DNA of 64,000 nt, taken from Umezawaea beigongshangensis (lineage in GTDB: Bacteria; Actinomycetota; Actinomycetes; Mycobacteriales; Pseudonocardiaceae). The translations under genes and the position numbers were made by a program. Positions 42,687 to 51,728 of the stretch are shown here, in pieces. The notes below the pieces were generated by a model. That model made no database searches and had not been told where the DNA came from. It saw nothing but the letters and a program-made list of their open reading frames with translations. Every line of letters begins with the position of its first letter. Position 1 is the first letter of the stretch. The DNA is taken from contig NZ_JAEIOJ010000002.1 in the NCBI RefSeq assembly GCF_016464305.1, positions 682,001 through 746,000 on the forward strand. The letters are read 5' to 3'.

Positions 42687-43421
42687 ATGCCACGCACGAG
42701 CCGCACGAACAACCGCACCGTCGTGGCCGCCCGGAGCGGCCCCTCCCTCAACACCGTCCTCACCGCCCTCGTCGCCCTCGTCGCCGTCGTGGTGATCGGC
42801 GGGGCGCTGCTGGTCGGCCGGTCGGGCGACGAGGGCACAGCCTCCACCGAGGCGCTGTTCCCCGCGGGAGCGCACACCCTGTCCACCGCGGAGGACGGCC
42901 GGGTGACGCTGGTGGAGTTCCTGGACTTCCAGTGCCCGGCGTGCGCGTCCTACTACACGGGGGTCACCGAGCGGCTGGAGCAGGACTACCGGGGACGCAT
43001 CACGTTCGTGACCCGCAACTTCCCGCTGGAGGCGCACCCGCTGGCCGTTCCGGCCGCACGCGCCGCCGAGGCCGCCGCGAAGCAGGGCGCGTACGCCGAG
43101 ATGTACCACGCGCTCTACGAGGGCTTCGACCAGTGGGCGGTGGACGGCCGGAGCACCAGCTCCGACGTCGGCCGCGCGACCGCGACGTTCGAGGAGTTCG
43201 CGGTCGCAGCGGGTCTGGACCTGGAGAGGTTCCGCGCGGACGCGGCCTCCGAGGAGGTGCGGGCCACCATCGAGCGCGACGTCGCCGACGGCACCGCGGC
43301 GGGCGTGACCAGCACGCCGACGTTCTTCCTGAACGGCGAGGAGTTCCGGCCGAGCGGTGGCACGATCGCCGACGCCGACCGCGAGCTGCGCGCCGCGATC
43401 GACGAGGCGCTGGCCGGATGA
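42687..43421 (+). CDS. Membrane-anchored DsbA-like thiol oxidoreductase
   Basis: 244 residues; ATG at 42687. One N-terminal membrane helix (about 22-44) and an extracytoplasmic thioredoxin fold with CPAC (Cys83/Cys86) and cis-Pro in STPTFFLNG. It should introduce disulfides into secreted proteins, such as the Cys-rich ones in this window. Coupled to the VKOR gene by an ATGA overlap, which would reoxidise it. Confidence 0.93.
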   Translation: MPRTSRTNNRTVVAARSGPSLNTVLTALVALVAVVVIGGALLVGRSGDEGTASTEALFPAGAHTLSTAEDGRVTLVEFLDFQCPACASYYTGVTERLEQDYRGRITFVTRNFPLEAHPLAVPAARAAEAAAKQGAYAEMYHALYEGFDQWAVDGRSTSSDVGRATATFEEFAVAAGLDLERFRADAASEEVRATIERDVADGTAAGVTSTPTFFLNGEEFRPSGGTIADADRELRAAIDEALAG

Positions 43422-43963
43422 ACCGCCGACTCGCTCAGCTGCACGTCGTCGGCGGCGGCCTCGGCCTGGCCGCCGCCGTGGCGCTGACCCTGGAGAAGAT
43501 CGCCGTGCTCCGCGACCCGGCTCACGTCCCCAGCTGCTCGATCGACCCGGTCCTGTCCTGCGGATCGGTCATGGACAGCCCGCAGGCCGCGGCGTTCGGC
43601 TTCCCCAACCCGCTCATCGGGATCGCCGCGTTCGCGGTCGTGGTCACCACGGGCGTCGCCGTGCTGGCAGGCTTCGAACCGCCGCGCTGGTACCGGGTCG
43701 GGCTCGACGCCGGAACCCTCTTCGGCGTCCTGTTCGTGCACCGGCTGATCGCGGCGAGCCTCTACGACGTCCACGCGCTGTGCCCGTACTGCCTCGTGGT
43801 GTGGGTCGTCACGATCCCGATCTTCTGGTACACCACGCTGGACACGTGGCCCGCGCTCGCACCGCTGCGCCGCGTGCACAGCGCCGTCCTCGCGCTGTGG
43901 TACGCGGTCATCGCGGTGATGGTCCTGGTGGAGTTCTGGGACCACTGGCGGACCCTGCTGTGA
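43418..43963 (+). CDS. VKOR-family quinone-linked disulfide oxidase
   Basis: 181 residues; ATG at 43418. Four to five membrane helices, the loop Cys pair Cys40/Cys48 (CSIDPVLSC) with the following GSVMDSP, and the CPYC active site (Cys122/Cys125). It passes electrons from the DsbA-like partner to menaquinone. Bacterial VKOR replaces DsbB in actinobacteria. A bidirectional terminator lies just after it. Confidence 0.95.
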   Translation: MNRRLAQLHVVGGGLGLAAAVALTLEKIAVLRDPAHVPSCSIDPVLSCGSVMDSPQAAAFGFPNPLIGIAAFAVVVTTGVAVLAGFEPPRWYRVGLDAGTLFGVLFVHRLIAASLYDVHALCPYCLVVWVVTIPIFWYTTLDTWPALAPLRRVHSAVLALWYAVIAVMVLVEFWDHWRTLL

Positions 43964-43982
43964 CGGTGGTGTCCCGTGTGGA

Positions 43983-44015
43983 CGGTGGAACGGGCGGTTC
44001 CCGCCCGTTCCACCG
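43983..44015. terminator. 15-bp hairpin between VKOR and sigma factor genes
   Basis: Arms 43983-43997 and 44001-44015 pair perfectly around a 3-nt loop; serves both convergent genes. Confidence 0.85.
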
Positions 44016-44018
44016 GGG

Positions 44019-44573
44019 TCAGCCCGCCTCGGTGGCCTCGTCGGAACCGGCCGCCCTGATCAGGTCCTCGCGGGCGCGGGCGACCCGCGACCGGATCGTG
44101 CCCACCGGGCACCCGACGACCTCGGCGGCCTCGGCGTAGGGCAGCCCGAGGACCTGGGTGAGCACGAGCGCCTCGCGCCGGTCGGGGTCCAGGCCGTCGA
44201 GCAGCAGGTTCAGCTCGACGACGTCCTCGAAGCGGCTGTGCCGGCTCGTGCGGTCGAGCTCCCGCGCCCAGTCCGCGCCGGGCGACAGCCTGGGCCGCGC
44301 CTGCGCCATGCGGATCTGGTCGATCACCACCCGGCGGGCGATCACCAGCAGCCAGGTGCGCGCCGAGGAGCGCCCGGCGAAGCGGCGCAGACTGCCCAGC
44401 GCGCGGACGTAGGTCTCCTGGGCGAGGTCGTCGGCCGCCCCGACGTCGGCCAGGTGGGCGACGAAGCGCCACACGTCGCGTTGGGTCGCGCGCACGAACC
44501 GCTCCAGCGCGTCCCGGTCGCCGGAGCGCGCCTGGAGGGCCCAGCTGGTCACCTCGTCGTGTGATGGGGTCAC
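44019..44573 (-). CDS. ECF sigma factor
   Basis: 184 residues; GTG at 44573. Sigma region 2 (about 20-90) with DDLAQETYVRALGSLRRF, and region 4 (about 125-180) with LVLTQVLGLPYAEAAEVVGC and PVGTIRSRVARAREDL. TACGAT at 44582-44587 (minus strand) ends 8 nt before the start and there is no Shine-Dalgarno, so the leader is absent or 1-2 nt long. The gene is divergent from a zinc anti-sigma-like gene only 63 bp away; ECF genes are more often in the same operon as theirs. Confidence 0.92.
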   Translation of the reverse strand: MTPSHDEVTSWALQARSGDRDALERFVRATQRDVWRFVAHLADVGAADDLAQETYVRALGSLRRFAGRSSARTWLLVIARRVVIDQIRMAQARPRLSPGADWARELDRTSRHSRFEDVVELNLLLDGLDPDRREALVLTQVLGLPYAEAAEVVGCPVGTIRSRVARAREDLIRAAGSDEATEAG

Positions 44574-44636
44574 GATTGCGGATCGTAACCACCCCCCGCC
44601 GGGAACCGGTGAGCCGAACGGCCCGACCATTGGACC

Positions 44637-45365
44637 GTGGACTGCGACACCTGCCGTGAAGCGCTCTCGGCCCGCCTGGACGGCGAGACCGGACCCGTGC
44701 CCGCCGCCGAGACGGACGCGCACCTCGCGCAGTGCGCCTCCTGCTCGGCCTGGCAGCTCCGCGCGCAGGCGCTGACCAGGGCGATCCGGGTCCGGCCTGC
44801 GGAAGCCGCACCGGACCTCGCCGACGCCGTGCTGGCCGCCGCCCCGCCGCAGCACACCGCGCTCCGGTCGCGCCTGGGCCTGACCGCGGTCGCGCTCGTC
44901 CAGCTGTGGCTCGCCCTGTCCCAGCTGTTCACCGGTGCCACGTCCCACGCCGGGCACGTGGGCGGGGGCATCAGCGGCCACCTGTTCAACGAGGGCGCGG
45001 CGTGGAACCTCGCGCTGGGCGTCGGCCTGCTGGTCGCGGCCGTCGACGGCCGCCGCGCCGCCGGGTTGCTGCCGACGCTCGGCGGGTTCGTCGCCGTGCT
45101 GCTGGCGTTCTCCGTGCACGACCTGCTCGACGGCACCGCCACCACCGCGCGCGTCGCCTCCCACCTGCCGCTGGTCGCGGGGCTGGCGCTCCTGCTCCTG
45201 GTCGCCCGCGCCCACCGCGAGCGGCCCGCGCCCGGCACGCCCGCCACGTCCGGCCACGACGACCTCGACGACGCGCCCGACCACGACACCCCCGCCCGCC
45301 GGTCGTCCCACCCGCGCGGCAGGGGGCGTCACCTCAGGCCCACCGCGCACCGGAGAGCGGCCTGA
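44637..45365 (+). CDS. Zinc-type anti-sigma factor with membrane domain
   Basis: 242 residues; GTG at 44637. N-terminal ZAS domain with Cys3, Cys6, His29, Cys33 and Cys36 (HLAQCASC, the HxxxCxxC hallmark). Then four to five membrane helices between about 78 and 195, in a DUF-type bundle with a His-rich loop (GHVGGGISGH), and a charged C-terminal tail. It probably inhibits the divergent ECF sigma factor and releases it on a redox or membrane signal. The polytopic part is larger than in simple RsrA-like proteins. Confidence 0.85.
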   Translation: MDCDTCREALSARLDGETGPVPAAETDAHLAQCASCSAWQLRAQALTRAIRVRPAEAAPDLADAVLAAAPPQHTALRSRLGLTAVALVQLWLALSQLFTGATSHAGHVGGGISGHLFNEGAAWNLALGVGLLVAAVDGRRAAGLLPTLGGFVAVLLAFSVHDLLDGTATTARVASHLPLVAGLALLLLVARAHRERPAPGTPATSGHDDLDDAPDHDTPARRSSHPRGRGRHLRPTAHRRAA

Positions 45366-45417
45366 GGTGCGGCGCGTGCTGGTCCACGAGGCCGGAGCAG
45401 CACGTGCCGCGTCCGCC

Positions 45418-45423
45418 TAGGCT
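45418..45423 (+). promoter_or_regulatory. -10 hexamer TAGGCT, leaderless start of AraC-type gene
   Basis: TAGGCT ends exactly 6 nt before the GTG at 45430. A GTG at 45424 lies within this spacer and is therefore unlikely to be the start. Confidence 0.6.
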
Positions 45424-45429
45424 GTGATC

Positions 45430-46344
45430 GTGCAGGAGGACGCTGACGAGTGGGACGGGGTCCTGTCGGACCCCTGGTTGCCCTGGGCGCTGCGGATCGC
45501 GCCCCGGCAGGACGCGAGCGCGTTCCGCGCGGAGGTCCGGCGGCGCAGGCTGGACGACGTCGTGGTGGTCGACCGGACGTCCGGTCCGTTCGGCGGTGCG
45601 CGGGGCGCGCGGCAGATCGCCGCGACGCACGGCGACTTCCTCGTGGTGCGCATCGTGCGCTCCGGTCACGAGGTGTTCGGTCAGGACGGCGCGGAGTGGT
45701 CGCTGCGGGCCGGTGACGCCGTGGTGTGGGAGAGCGACCGCCCGGCTCGGTTCACCTCGGTCGGGCAGGTGAGCACGCGCAGCCTCGTCGTGCCGCGCCG
45801 GGTCCTGCACGAGGTGGGCTGCCCGCTGACGGCCGGTGACCCGGTGGCCGGGCGGGTGCCCGCCGTGCACCTGCTGACCGGGTACCTCGACGCGCTCGAC
45901 GCGACGCCGGTCACCTCGACCGGTCCGGTCGCCGTGGCGGCCCGCAACGCGATGCTGGAGCTCGTGTGGGGTGCGCTGAGGCCCGCGACGCCGCTGGACC
46001 CGCAGGCCCTGCACCCCGCCCGGTGGGCGGCCGTGGAGCACTACCTCGACACGCGGCTCGGTCGTGGTGATCTGTCGGCGCGGGAGGTGGCGGCGGCGCA
46101 CGGCATCTCGGTGCGCACCCTGGGCCGGTTGTTCGCCGAGCAGGGCGGGACCTTCACCGGTGTGCTGCGCGCCAAGCGGATCGCCCGCGTGCGCGAGGAC
46201 CTGCTGACCGGCGACGCCACCGTGGAGGCGCTGGCCAGGCGCTGGGGCTTCTTCGACACCAGCCACCTGCACCGGCGGTTCCGCGCCGCGCACGGGGTGT
46301 CCCCGCACGAGTACCGCCTCCGCCACCGCGACACGGCCTCCTGA
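45430..46344 (+). CDS. AraC-family transcriptional regulator
   Basis: 304 residues from GTG 45430, chosen because it sits at the predicted transcription start. N-terminal AraC-binding-like domain (about 20-185) in the style of NphR/FeaR regulators, then helix-turn-helix units EVAAAHGISVRTLGRLFAEQ and ALARRWGFFDTSHLHRRFR, ending GVSPHEYRLR. The MDR oxidoreductase gene 113 bp downstream is the probable target. Confidence 0.9.
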   Translation: MQEDADEWDGVLSDPWLPWALRIAPRQDASAFRAEVRRRRLDDVVVVDRTSGPFGGARGARQIAATHGDFLVVRIVRSGHEVFGQDGAEWSLRAGDAVVWESDRPARFTSVGQVSTRSLVVPRRVLHEVGCPLTAGDPVAGRVPAVHLLTGYLDALDATPVTSTGPVAVAARNAMLELVWGALRPATPLDPQALHPARWAAVEHYLDTRLGRGDLSAREVAAAHGISVRTLGRLFAEQGGTFTGVLRAKRIARVREDLLTGDATVEALARRWGFFDTSHLHRRFRAAHGVSPHEYRLRHRDTAS

Positions 46345-46457
46345 CGTCCGATCGGTACCCCCCGACGGCGCGCGCGTACCCGGCGCCACCACCCCCGGAA
46401 CGTCGAAACTCGTCGTCAGAGCCCCGATCGACGGGGTGCTGACGAGGGAGAACACCG

Positions 46458-47492
46458 ATGACCGTGCTGTCCAACCGGGCGTTCCGGCTGCGGAAGCGGC
46501 CCGCGGGCCTGGCCGAGGAGGCCCCGCTGGACCTGGTGGAGGAGGAGGTCGCGCCGCTGGCGGACGGGCAGGCGCTGGTGCGGACCCTGGTGCTGTCGGT
46601 GGACCCGGCGAGCCGGGTGTTCATGAGCGACATCCGCAGCGACCTGCCGCCGGTGGAGATCGGCGAGGTGATGCGCGGCCTCGGCGTCGGCCGGGTCGTC
46701 CGGTCGCGGCGCGACGACCTGCCGGTCGGCGCGCACGTGCTGGGCTGGACCGGCTGGCAGGACTACCGGATCGCCGACGACGCGACGCTGGAGTCGCCGT
46801 TCACCGTGCTGCCGGACCCGCTGCCCGCCCCGCCGGAGGACCTGCTCGGCGTGCTCGGGCTGACCGGCGTCACCGCGTGGATCGCCGTGGAGATCGCCGA
46901 CCCGAAGCCCGGTGACACGCTGGTGGTGTCCGCGGCCGCCGGCGCGGTGGGCTCCATCGCCGGTCAGCTCGCGAAGGAGCGCGGCGCGCGGGTGGTCGGT
47001 GTGGCGGGTGGTGCGGAGAAGTGCCGCTACGTCGTCGAGGAGCTGGGCTTCGACGCCTGCGTCGACCGCCGCGACCCCGACTGGCGCGAGCGGTTCGACG
47101 AGGCCACGCCGGACGGTGTCGACGCGGACGTGGAGAACGCGGGCGGCGAGATCCTCGACCACGTGCTGACCCGGATCAACACCGGTGCGCGGCTGGCGCT
47201 GTGCGGGATGATCGCCGACTACAGCGCCGACCCCGGTCAGCGGCACGGTCTGCGCAACCTGGTGGAGATGCTCGAACAGCGCGCCACGGCACGCGGTTTC
47301 CTGGTCACCGACCACGCCGACCGCTTCGAGGAGATCACCGCCGAACTGGCGGCTCGGCTCGCCGACGGCCGCGTGCGGCACTCGCGGGTCGTCGTGGACG
47401 GCCTGGAGCACGCGCCCGCGGCGCTGGAGCGGATCTTCCGCGGCGACGGCAGGGGCAAGGTCGTGGTCAGGGTCGCGCCCGACGGTGCGTGA
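46458..47492 (+). CDS. MDR-superfamily NADP-dependent oxidoreductase (CurA/LTB4DH type)
   Basis: 344 residues; ATG at 46458 behind GAGGGAG. Zinc-independent medium-chain reductase: LVLSVDPASRVFM near the start, GLTGVTAWIAVEIADPKPGD, the nucleotide motif VSAAAGAVGSIAGQLAK and DADVENAGGEILD. These fit prostaglandin/leukotriene reductase and curcumin reductase relatives, which reduce alpha,beta-unsaturated carbonyls with NADPH. Likely controlled by the adjacent AraC protein. Confidence 0.92.
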   Translation: MTVLSNRAFRLRKRPAGLAEEAPLDLVEEEVAPLADGQALVRTLVLSVDPASRVFMSDIRSDLPPVEIGEVMRGLGVGRVVRSRRDDLPVGAHVLGWTGWQDYRIADDATLESPFTVLPDPLPAPPEDLLGVLGLTGVTAWIAVEIADPKPGDTLVVSAAAGAVGSIAGQLAKERGARVVGVAGGAEKCRYVVEELGFDACVDRRDPDWRERFDEATPDGVDADVENAGGEILDHVLTRINTGARLALCGMIADYSADPGQRHGLRNLVEMLEQRATARGFLVTDHADRFEEITAELAARLADGRVRHSRVVVDGLEHAPAALERIFRGDGRGKVVVRVAPDGA

Positions 47493-47520
47493 GCCGGTCG
47501 CCCGAGGCCGGCACCGGAAC

Positions 47521-47561
47521 CGGGCAGCTCCGACCCGCACCACCGCGGTCGGAGCTGCCCG
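47521..47561. terminator. 15-bp hairpin, bidirectional terminator
   Basis: Arms 47521-47535 and 47547-47561 pair perfectly (11-nt loop) between convergent MDR and ferredoxin reductase genes. Confidence 0.8.
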
Positions 47562-47607
47562 TTCCTCCTCGGCGACGCCCGCACCGGCGCCCGCAGCTGC
47601 GGCACCG

Positions 47608-48828
47608 TCAGAAGTCGGCCTTCTCGACCTCCGTGGCCGTCACGTGCGATCCGGTGAGGTCCCGCAGCTCGACGAGGTGCTTCTGCCGCAGTTGCCTGGC
47701 CTGCTTGGGCATGTTCCAGCCCAGCACACCGACCACCTCGCCGTCGCGCTCGTACAGCGCCGCGAACCGGCGCGCGGCGACGTCCCCCTCCACGACCGAC
47801 ACCTCCGCACCGGGGGCGAGCACGCCGTGGACCTGGAGCTTGGCGTCGAACTGGTCGGTCCAGAAGTAGGGCACGGGCACGTAGGACCGCTCCCCTCCCA
47901 CGACGTCGCCGGCCACCGCCGCGGCCTGTTCGGTGGCGTTGGTCCGGTTCTCCAGGCGCACCAGGGCGCCCAGCCCCTCGTGGTACCAGCGCGCCACGTC
48001 TCCCACCGCGTAGATCCCGTCGGCGGCCCGGCAACGGGCGTCGCACACCACGCCGTCGTCCAGCCGCAGGCCGCTGCCGATCAGCCAGTCGGTGTTCGGG
48101 ATCGCGCCCAGCGCGACCACGACCACGTCGGCGGGCAGCACCTCGCCGGAGTCCAGACGCACTCCGCTGACGCGTCCGTCCCGCGCCGTCAGGCCGCGCA
48201 CGGCGGTGCCGAGCCGCAGGTTCACCCCGCGCTGGGCGTGCAGCTCGCCGAGCACACCGGACACCAGCGGTCCCAGCTGCGCCGCCAGCGGCGCACGCTG
48301 CGGCCCGGCCAGCGTGACGTCCAGTTCCGCGCCGCGGGCGGTGGCGGCGACCTCCGCGCCCAGCACGCCGTCGCCGACCACCACCACCCGGCCACCGCCG
48401 AGCAGGTCCGCCCGCAGCGCCGAGGCGTCCCCCAGGGTGCGCAGCACGTGCACGCCGCCCAGACCGGCCTGGCCCGCCACCGTCCTGGGACGGGCACCCG
48501 TGGCGAGGACCACGGCGTCGGCCCGCAGGACGGCACCCGACGCGGTGCCGACGCTGCGCGTCGCCGGGTCCAGCGAGGACGCCGGGTCACCGAGGACGAA
48601 CCGGACGTCCAGCGCGTCGAGCGCCTCCGGCGTGCGCAGCCTGGCCCGGTCGGGTTCCCACGCCCCGGACAGGACCTGCTTGGACAGCGGCGGCCGGTCG
48701 TAGGGCAGGTGGGGTTCGTCGCCCAGCAGCGTGATGCCGCCGCTGAAGCCCTTGCGCCGCAGTGCTTCCGCGGTCGACAGCCCCGCGGCGGACGCGCCGA
48801 CGACGAGGACGTCCGACGGAGTGCTCAC
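47608..48828 (-). CDS. FAD-dependent ferredoxin reductase
   Basis: 406 residues; GTG at 48828 overlapping the ferredoxin stop (GTGA). FAD motif VLVVGASAAGLSTAEALRRKG, LPYDRPPLSKQ, central ATGARPR, NAD motif VVVVGDGVLGAEVA, and IYAVGDVARWYHE near the FAD flavin site. This is the putidaredoxin-reductase/rubredoxin-reductase type that passes electrons from NAD(P)H to the [3Fe-4S] ferredoxin encoded upstream. The expected cytochrome P450 is not in the window. Confidence 0.93.
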   Translation of the reverse strand: MSTPSDVLVVGASAAGLSTAEALRRKGFSGGITLLGDEPHLPYDRPPLSKQVLSGAWEPDRARLRTPEALDALDVRFVLGDPASSLDPATRSVGTASGAVLRADAVVLATGARPRTVAGQAGLGGVHVLRTLGDASALRADLLGGGRVVVVGDGVLGAEVAATARGAELDVTLAGPQRAPLAAQLGPLVSGVLGELHAQRGVNLRLGTAVRGLTARDGRVSGVRLDSGEVLPADVVVVALGAIPNTDWLIGSGLRLDDGVVCDARCRAADGIYAVGDVARWYHEGLGALVRLENRTNATEQAAAVAGDVVGGERSYVPVPYFWTDQFDAKLQVHGVLAPGAEVSVVEGDVAARRFAALYERDGEVVGVLGWNMPKQARQLRQKHLVELRDLTGSHVTATEVEKADF

Positions 48829-49025
48829 CCGGCCTCGCTCAGCGTGATCGCCGCTGACGGGCACACCTCCGCCGCTTCGCGCACCGCGTCGTGCAGGTGC
48901 CCGGCCGGTTCGGGGTCCAGCAGCAGCACGACCCCGTCCTCGTCGCGCTGGTCGAACACGTCCGGCGCCGTCAGCACGCACGACCCCCCGGCGCAGCACC
49001 TGTCCTCGTCCACCGTGATCTTCAT
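48825..49025 (-). CDS. [3Fe-4S] ferredoxin
   Basis: 66 residues; ATG at 49025 behind GGAGGAG. MKITVDEDRCCAGGSC and AAEVCPSAAI give the three cluster ligands (Cys10 or 11, Cys16, Cys55) of P450-type single-cluster ferredoxins. Coupled to the reductase gene, so the two form an electron-transfer pair for an oxygenase elsewhere. Confidence 0.93.
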   Translation of the reverse strand: MKITVDEDRCCAGGSCVLTAPDVFDQRDEDGVVLLLDPEPAGHLHDAVREAAEVCPSAAITLSEAG

Positions 49026-49402
49026 CGTCCCCACTCCTCCGGATGTTCTTCCTCGTCGCGATCCGCTCGCCGTCACAGCCGCGACGGCGTCGAGCTCGGG
49101 CGCGGGCAGCTCCCGGCCCGGCGGCGTCGACGACGCGATCTGGTCCCGGTCGGCCGCACCCCGGTGGCACACCCCCGTGCTACCGCGCGACACCTGCGTC
49201 CGCCGTGCGCATCGGCGACGGCTCGGCGAGCAGGCCCCCCGCTTCGCCCGATCGGCCAGCAGAATCTCGATCATGCTACCGATCCTGGTCGGCGCGGTCC
49301 GGCGTTCGGCGCGATCTCCCGTCCGGCGATCAGCGGGACGAGCCGCGAGCCCGTCCGGCCGCTGGTGCGCGGGAGCGGCGGCCGACAGGCTAGTTTGCTC
49401 GG
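49026..49402. other. 377-bp divergent intergenic region
   Basis: No gene supported between the ferredoxin and HNH-like genes. Its right end holds a TAGTTT hexamer (49391-49396) exactly 6 nt before the GTG at 49403, so the latter is probably leaderless. Confidence 0.5.
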
Positions 49403-49843
49403 GTGAGTCTCCTCGACGACGTGGCCGAACGCGACGGCTGGCGGTGCTGGGTGTGCGACGAACCGGTCGATCCCGACATGTCGGTGAACGACCCGCGGGG
49501 ACCCAGCGTCGACAGCAGGACCGCCGACCGGAAGGCCAAGGTCGCCGAGCGGCTCGCGCACCGCGGGTGCAACACCCGCAAGGGCGCGGTGAAGGTCGTC
49601 ATCCCCTGGCCGGACCGCCTGCACGTGGTCGAACCCGCCCCGCTGATCACCGTTGCCGGGAGGCTGGAGCGGAAGGGGGGCCGCGAGATGGTGGCCCGTT
49701 GTCCGACCAGACAGGACGCCGCAGAGGCGGCGGACTGGCTGGTGGACCGGTTCTCCCGACTGGTGCCGGGGCTGCCGGTGACCGCCGGCGTCGAGGCGGG
49801 CGGCGGCCAGTTCCTCGTCGTCCTGGCCACCGGCCGCCGCTGA
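49403..49843 (+). CDS. HNH-like protein, possibly inactive
   Basis: 146 residues; leaderless GTG at 49403. RDGWRCWVCDEPVD provides the first CxxC and LAHRGCNTRKG the HNH-type final helix with its His-x-x-Cys-Asn. The central DH of active HNH nucleases appears as SVDSRT, so the metal-activating His may be missing. The C-terminal 80 residues are strand-rich and resemble nothing that I know. It could be a DNA-binding relict of a nuclease. Confidence 0.65.
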   Translation: MSLLDDVAERDGWRCWVCDEPVDPDMSVNDPRGPSVDSRTADRKAKVAERLAHRGCNTRKGAVKVVIPWPDRLHVVEPAPLITVAGRLERKGGREMVARCPTRQDAAEAADWLVDRFSRLVPGLPVTAGVEAGGGQFLVVLATGRR

Positions 49844-50051
49844 GCGCGCCGCGCTGGCGCTGCGGCACGAGGTCGCCGCGCCGCGCCGGAGCAGTCCCGG
49901 ACCGCGGTCGCGGTGGGCCGAGCGCGCGGTGCTCGCCGCGTCGACGCGCCAGCTGCGCGAGCACCGGCCGGTGACACCCGGCGCCCGATCACGAGGAGCC
50001 TGACCCGCCCGAACAGGCCCGGCACTGCGGCACTGCGGCGAGCACACCCGC

Positions 50052-51728
50052 TCAGCACCGGGGCAGCGGCTCCCCCTGCCGGACCTCGACGCTGCGCACC
50101 CGCCCCGGCTCCGAATCCGAATCCGAATCCGAATCCGGTGCCAGGGGGCACACGTGGACGACGGGCGGGCCGTCACCGGTCCGGTTTCCGCTGTTGTCGA
50201 AGGTGATCGGGCCTCCAGCGCCGAGCACCGCCTGGTCGGGCGCGGAGAATCCGCTGATCGCGGTGTTGACCTCGCTGCGGTGCACCGCCTGCCCGGTGGG
50301 CAGGGTGCGCAGGGCCGCCGCGACGGTGGTCATCGCGTCGTAGGCGTTGACCGCCCAGCCCGCGTCGATGTGGGAGGGGTCGAAACCCGAGTCGGTGAAG
50401 ACCTGCTCGAACTCGGTGAAGCCGGGGTTGTGCGGTCCCGCCTTGTCCGCGCCGCCGACCAGGGTCGACAGCAGCCGTACCCGGCCGTCGCGGTAGCTGG
50501 CCGAGCCGAGTGCCTTCACCCGCAGGTCCTCCAGCACCGGGTTCAACTCCCTGGCGCGCAGCCGCTGGCCGTCGGACGTGCTCAGCACCGTGACCGAGGA
50601 CGCCGCGCACTGCCCGCTGGCGTACGCCTCGTCCAGGCTGAACAGGAAGCGGGCCAGGTCGAGACCGCGGGCGATGTAGGCCACCGTGACCTCGCCCGCC
50701 ACCCCGCACACCCGCCGTGCGGTCTGCGGAACGGTGCTCGACTCGCCGGGGTCGAACTTCACCTCGGTGATGTCGCCGCCGAACTCGCGCTGCATCATCG
50801 GCAGTGCGGTGCACGTGTAGGGATCGGAACCGCCGGTCGGCACCATGATGAACGCCGGCCGCTGGGGCGCTGCCGCGCCGAGCCTGCTGATCTGCACGGC
50901 GTTGCGGAACGCCACCCGGTAGTAGTGGTCACGACCGATGCCGGCCGAGTAGTCCCGCTCGCACGAGCGGAAGTCCGGCTGGTCCTCGCGCGACCCGCTC
51001 TGGTCGAACCCACCGGCGGTGATCAGGTCCGACACCATCGGCAGCTTCGCCCCGGCGAACAGGTCGGCCGTCCGGGCGGACTGCTCGTCGCTCAGCCCGA
51101 TGCCGGCCACCGCCACCACCTCGGGCCGCTCGGCCAACTTCCGGGCGACCTCGACCGGCGCGTCCGAGGTGCCGTAGGCACCGATGTTGCCGACCAGCAA
51201 CCGCACCGGGTGCAGGCAGCCGGTGCCGTTGGCACGCCTCTGACCCGCGGCCACGCCCTCCAGTTCGTGCACGGCACGAGCACCGGCGTACTGGTCGGTC
51301 ATGGTCAGCAGCACGCCGACGGTCACCGCGACGCCCTCGGCGTCGCACTGCTCGGCCGCCGACCGGTTCTGCTGGTCGATCACCCGCATCACCTGCTCGA
51401 AGGCGGGCAGCTCGAACGCGTAGGGGCCCTGGGTGAGGCCGACGCACTCGTCACCGGACTGCCACACCTCGGGCCCCGGCCAGCCGTCCTTGCACCGGAC
51501 GTGGTCGGCGACGGTCCCCGCGTACCGCGCCACCAGCGCGGTCGTGGCCACCAGCAGCACGACCAGACAGAGCCGGATCCAGTCGGTCCAGCGCTTGGGC
51601 CAGCGTCCCCTCCTGGGGATGAAGCCCCAGTGGTACCGCTTCGGTTCGCCGGTGGTCACCACGCGATCGCCCCGGCGCCGTGGCAGCGGCGCGCGCGTTC
51701 CGGAGCGCCTCGGTTCGCCGGCGGTCAC
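50052..51728 (-). CDS. Membrane-anchored periplasmic-binding-protein-like protein
   Basis: 558 residues from GTG 51728, or 535 from GTG 51659; both starts lie in copies of a duplicated segment. A single membrane helix (about 51-72, LCLVVLLVATTALVARYAG) anchors a type I solute-binding (branched-chain amino acid/ANP receptor-like) domain outside the cell. Segments include VVAVAGIGLSDEQSARTADL, FRNAVQISRLGAAAPQRPAF, EVTVAYIARGLDLARFLF and AGWAVNAYDAMTTVAAAL. No lipobox and no transporter genes are present. The C-terminus has an SDSDSDSE run. It is the second gene of an operon with a STAND-like protein, so I infer ligand sensing rather than uptake. Confidence 0.8.
   Translation of the reverse strand: MTAGEPRRSGTRAPLPRRRGDRVVTTGEPKRYHWGFIPRRGRWPKRWTDWIRLCLVVLLVATTALVARYAGTVADHVRCKDGWPGPEVWQSGDECVGLTQGPYAFELPAFEQVMRVIDQQNRSAAEQCDAEGVAVTVGVLLTMTDQYAGARAVHELEGVAAGQRRANGTGCLHPVRLLVGNIGAYGTSDAPVEVARKLAERPEVVAVAGIGLSDEQSARTADLFAGAKLPMVSDLITAGGFDQSGSREDQPDFRSCERDYSAGIGRDHYYRVAFRNAVQISRLGAAAPQRPAFIMVPTGGSDPYTCTALPMMQREFGGDITEVKFDPGESSTVPQTARRVCGVAGEVTVAYIARGLDLARFLFSLDEAYASGQCAASSVTVLSTSDGQRLRARELNPVLEDLRVKALGSASYRDGRVRLLSTLVGGADKAGPHNPGFTEFEQVFTDSGFDPSHIDAGWAVNAYDAMTTVAAALRTLPTGQAVHRSEVNTAISGFSAPDQAVLGAGGPITFDNSGNRTGDGPPVVHVCPLAPDSDSDSDSEPGRVRSVEVRQGEPLPRC
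50110..50133. repeat. Four 6-bp tandem repeats (SD-dipeptide run)
   Basis: Four copies of TCCGAA at 50110-50133. On the minus strand they encode a Ser-Asp dipeptide run near the C-terminus of the solute-binding-like protein; a candidate slipped-strand site. Confidence 0.85.
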
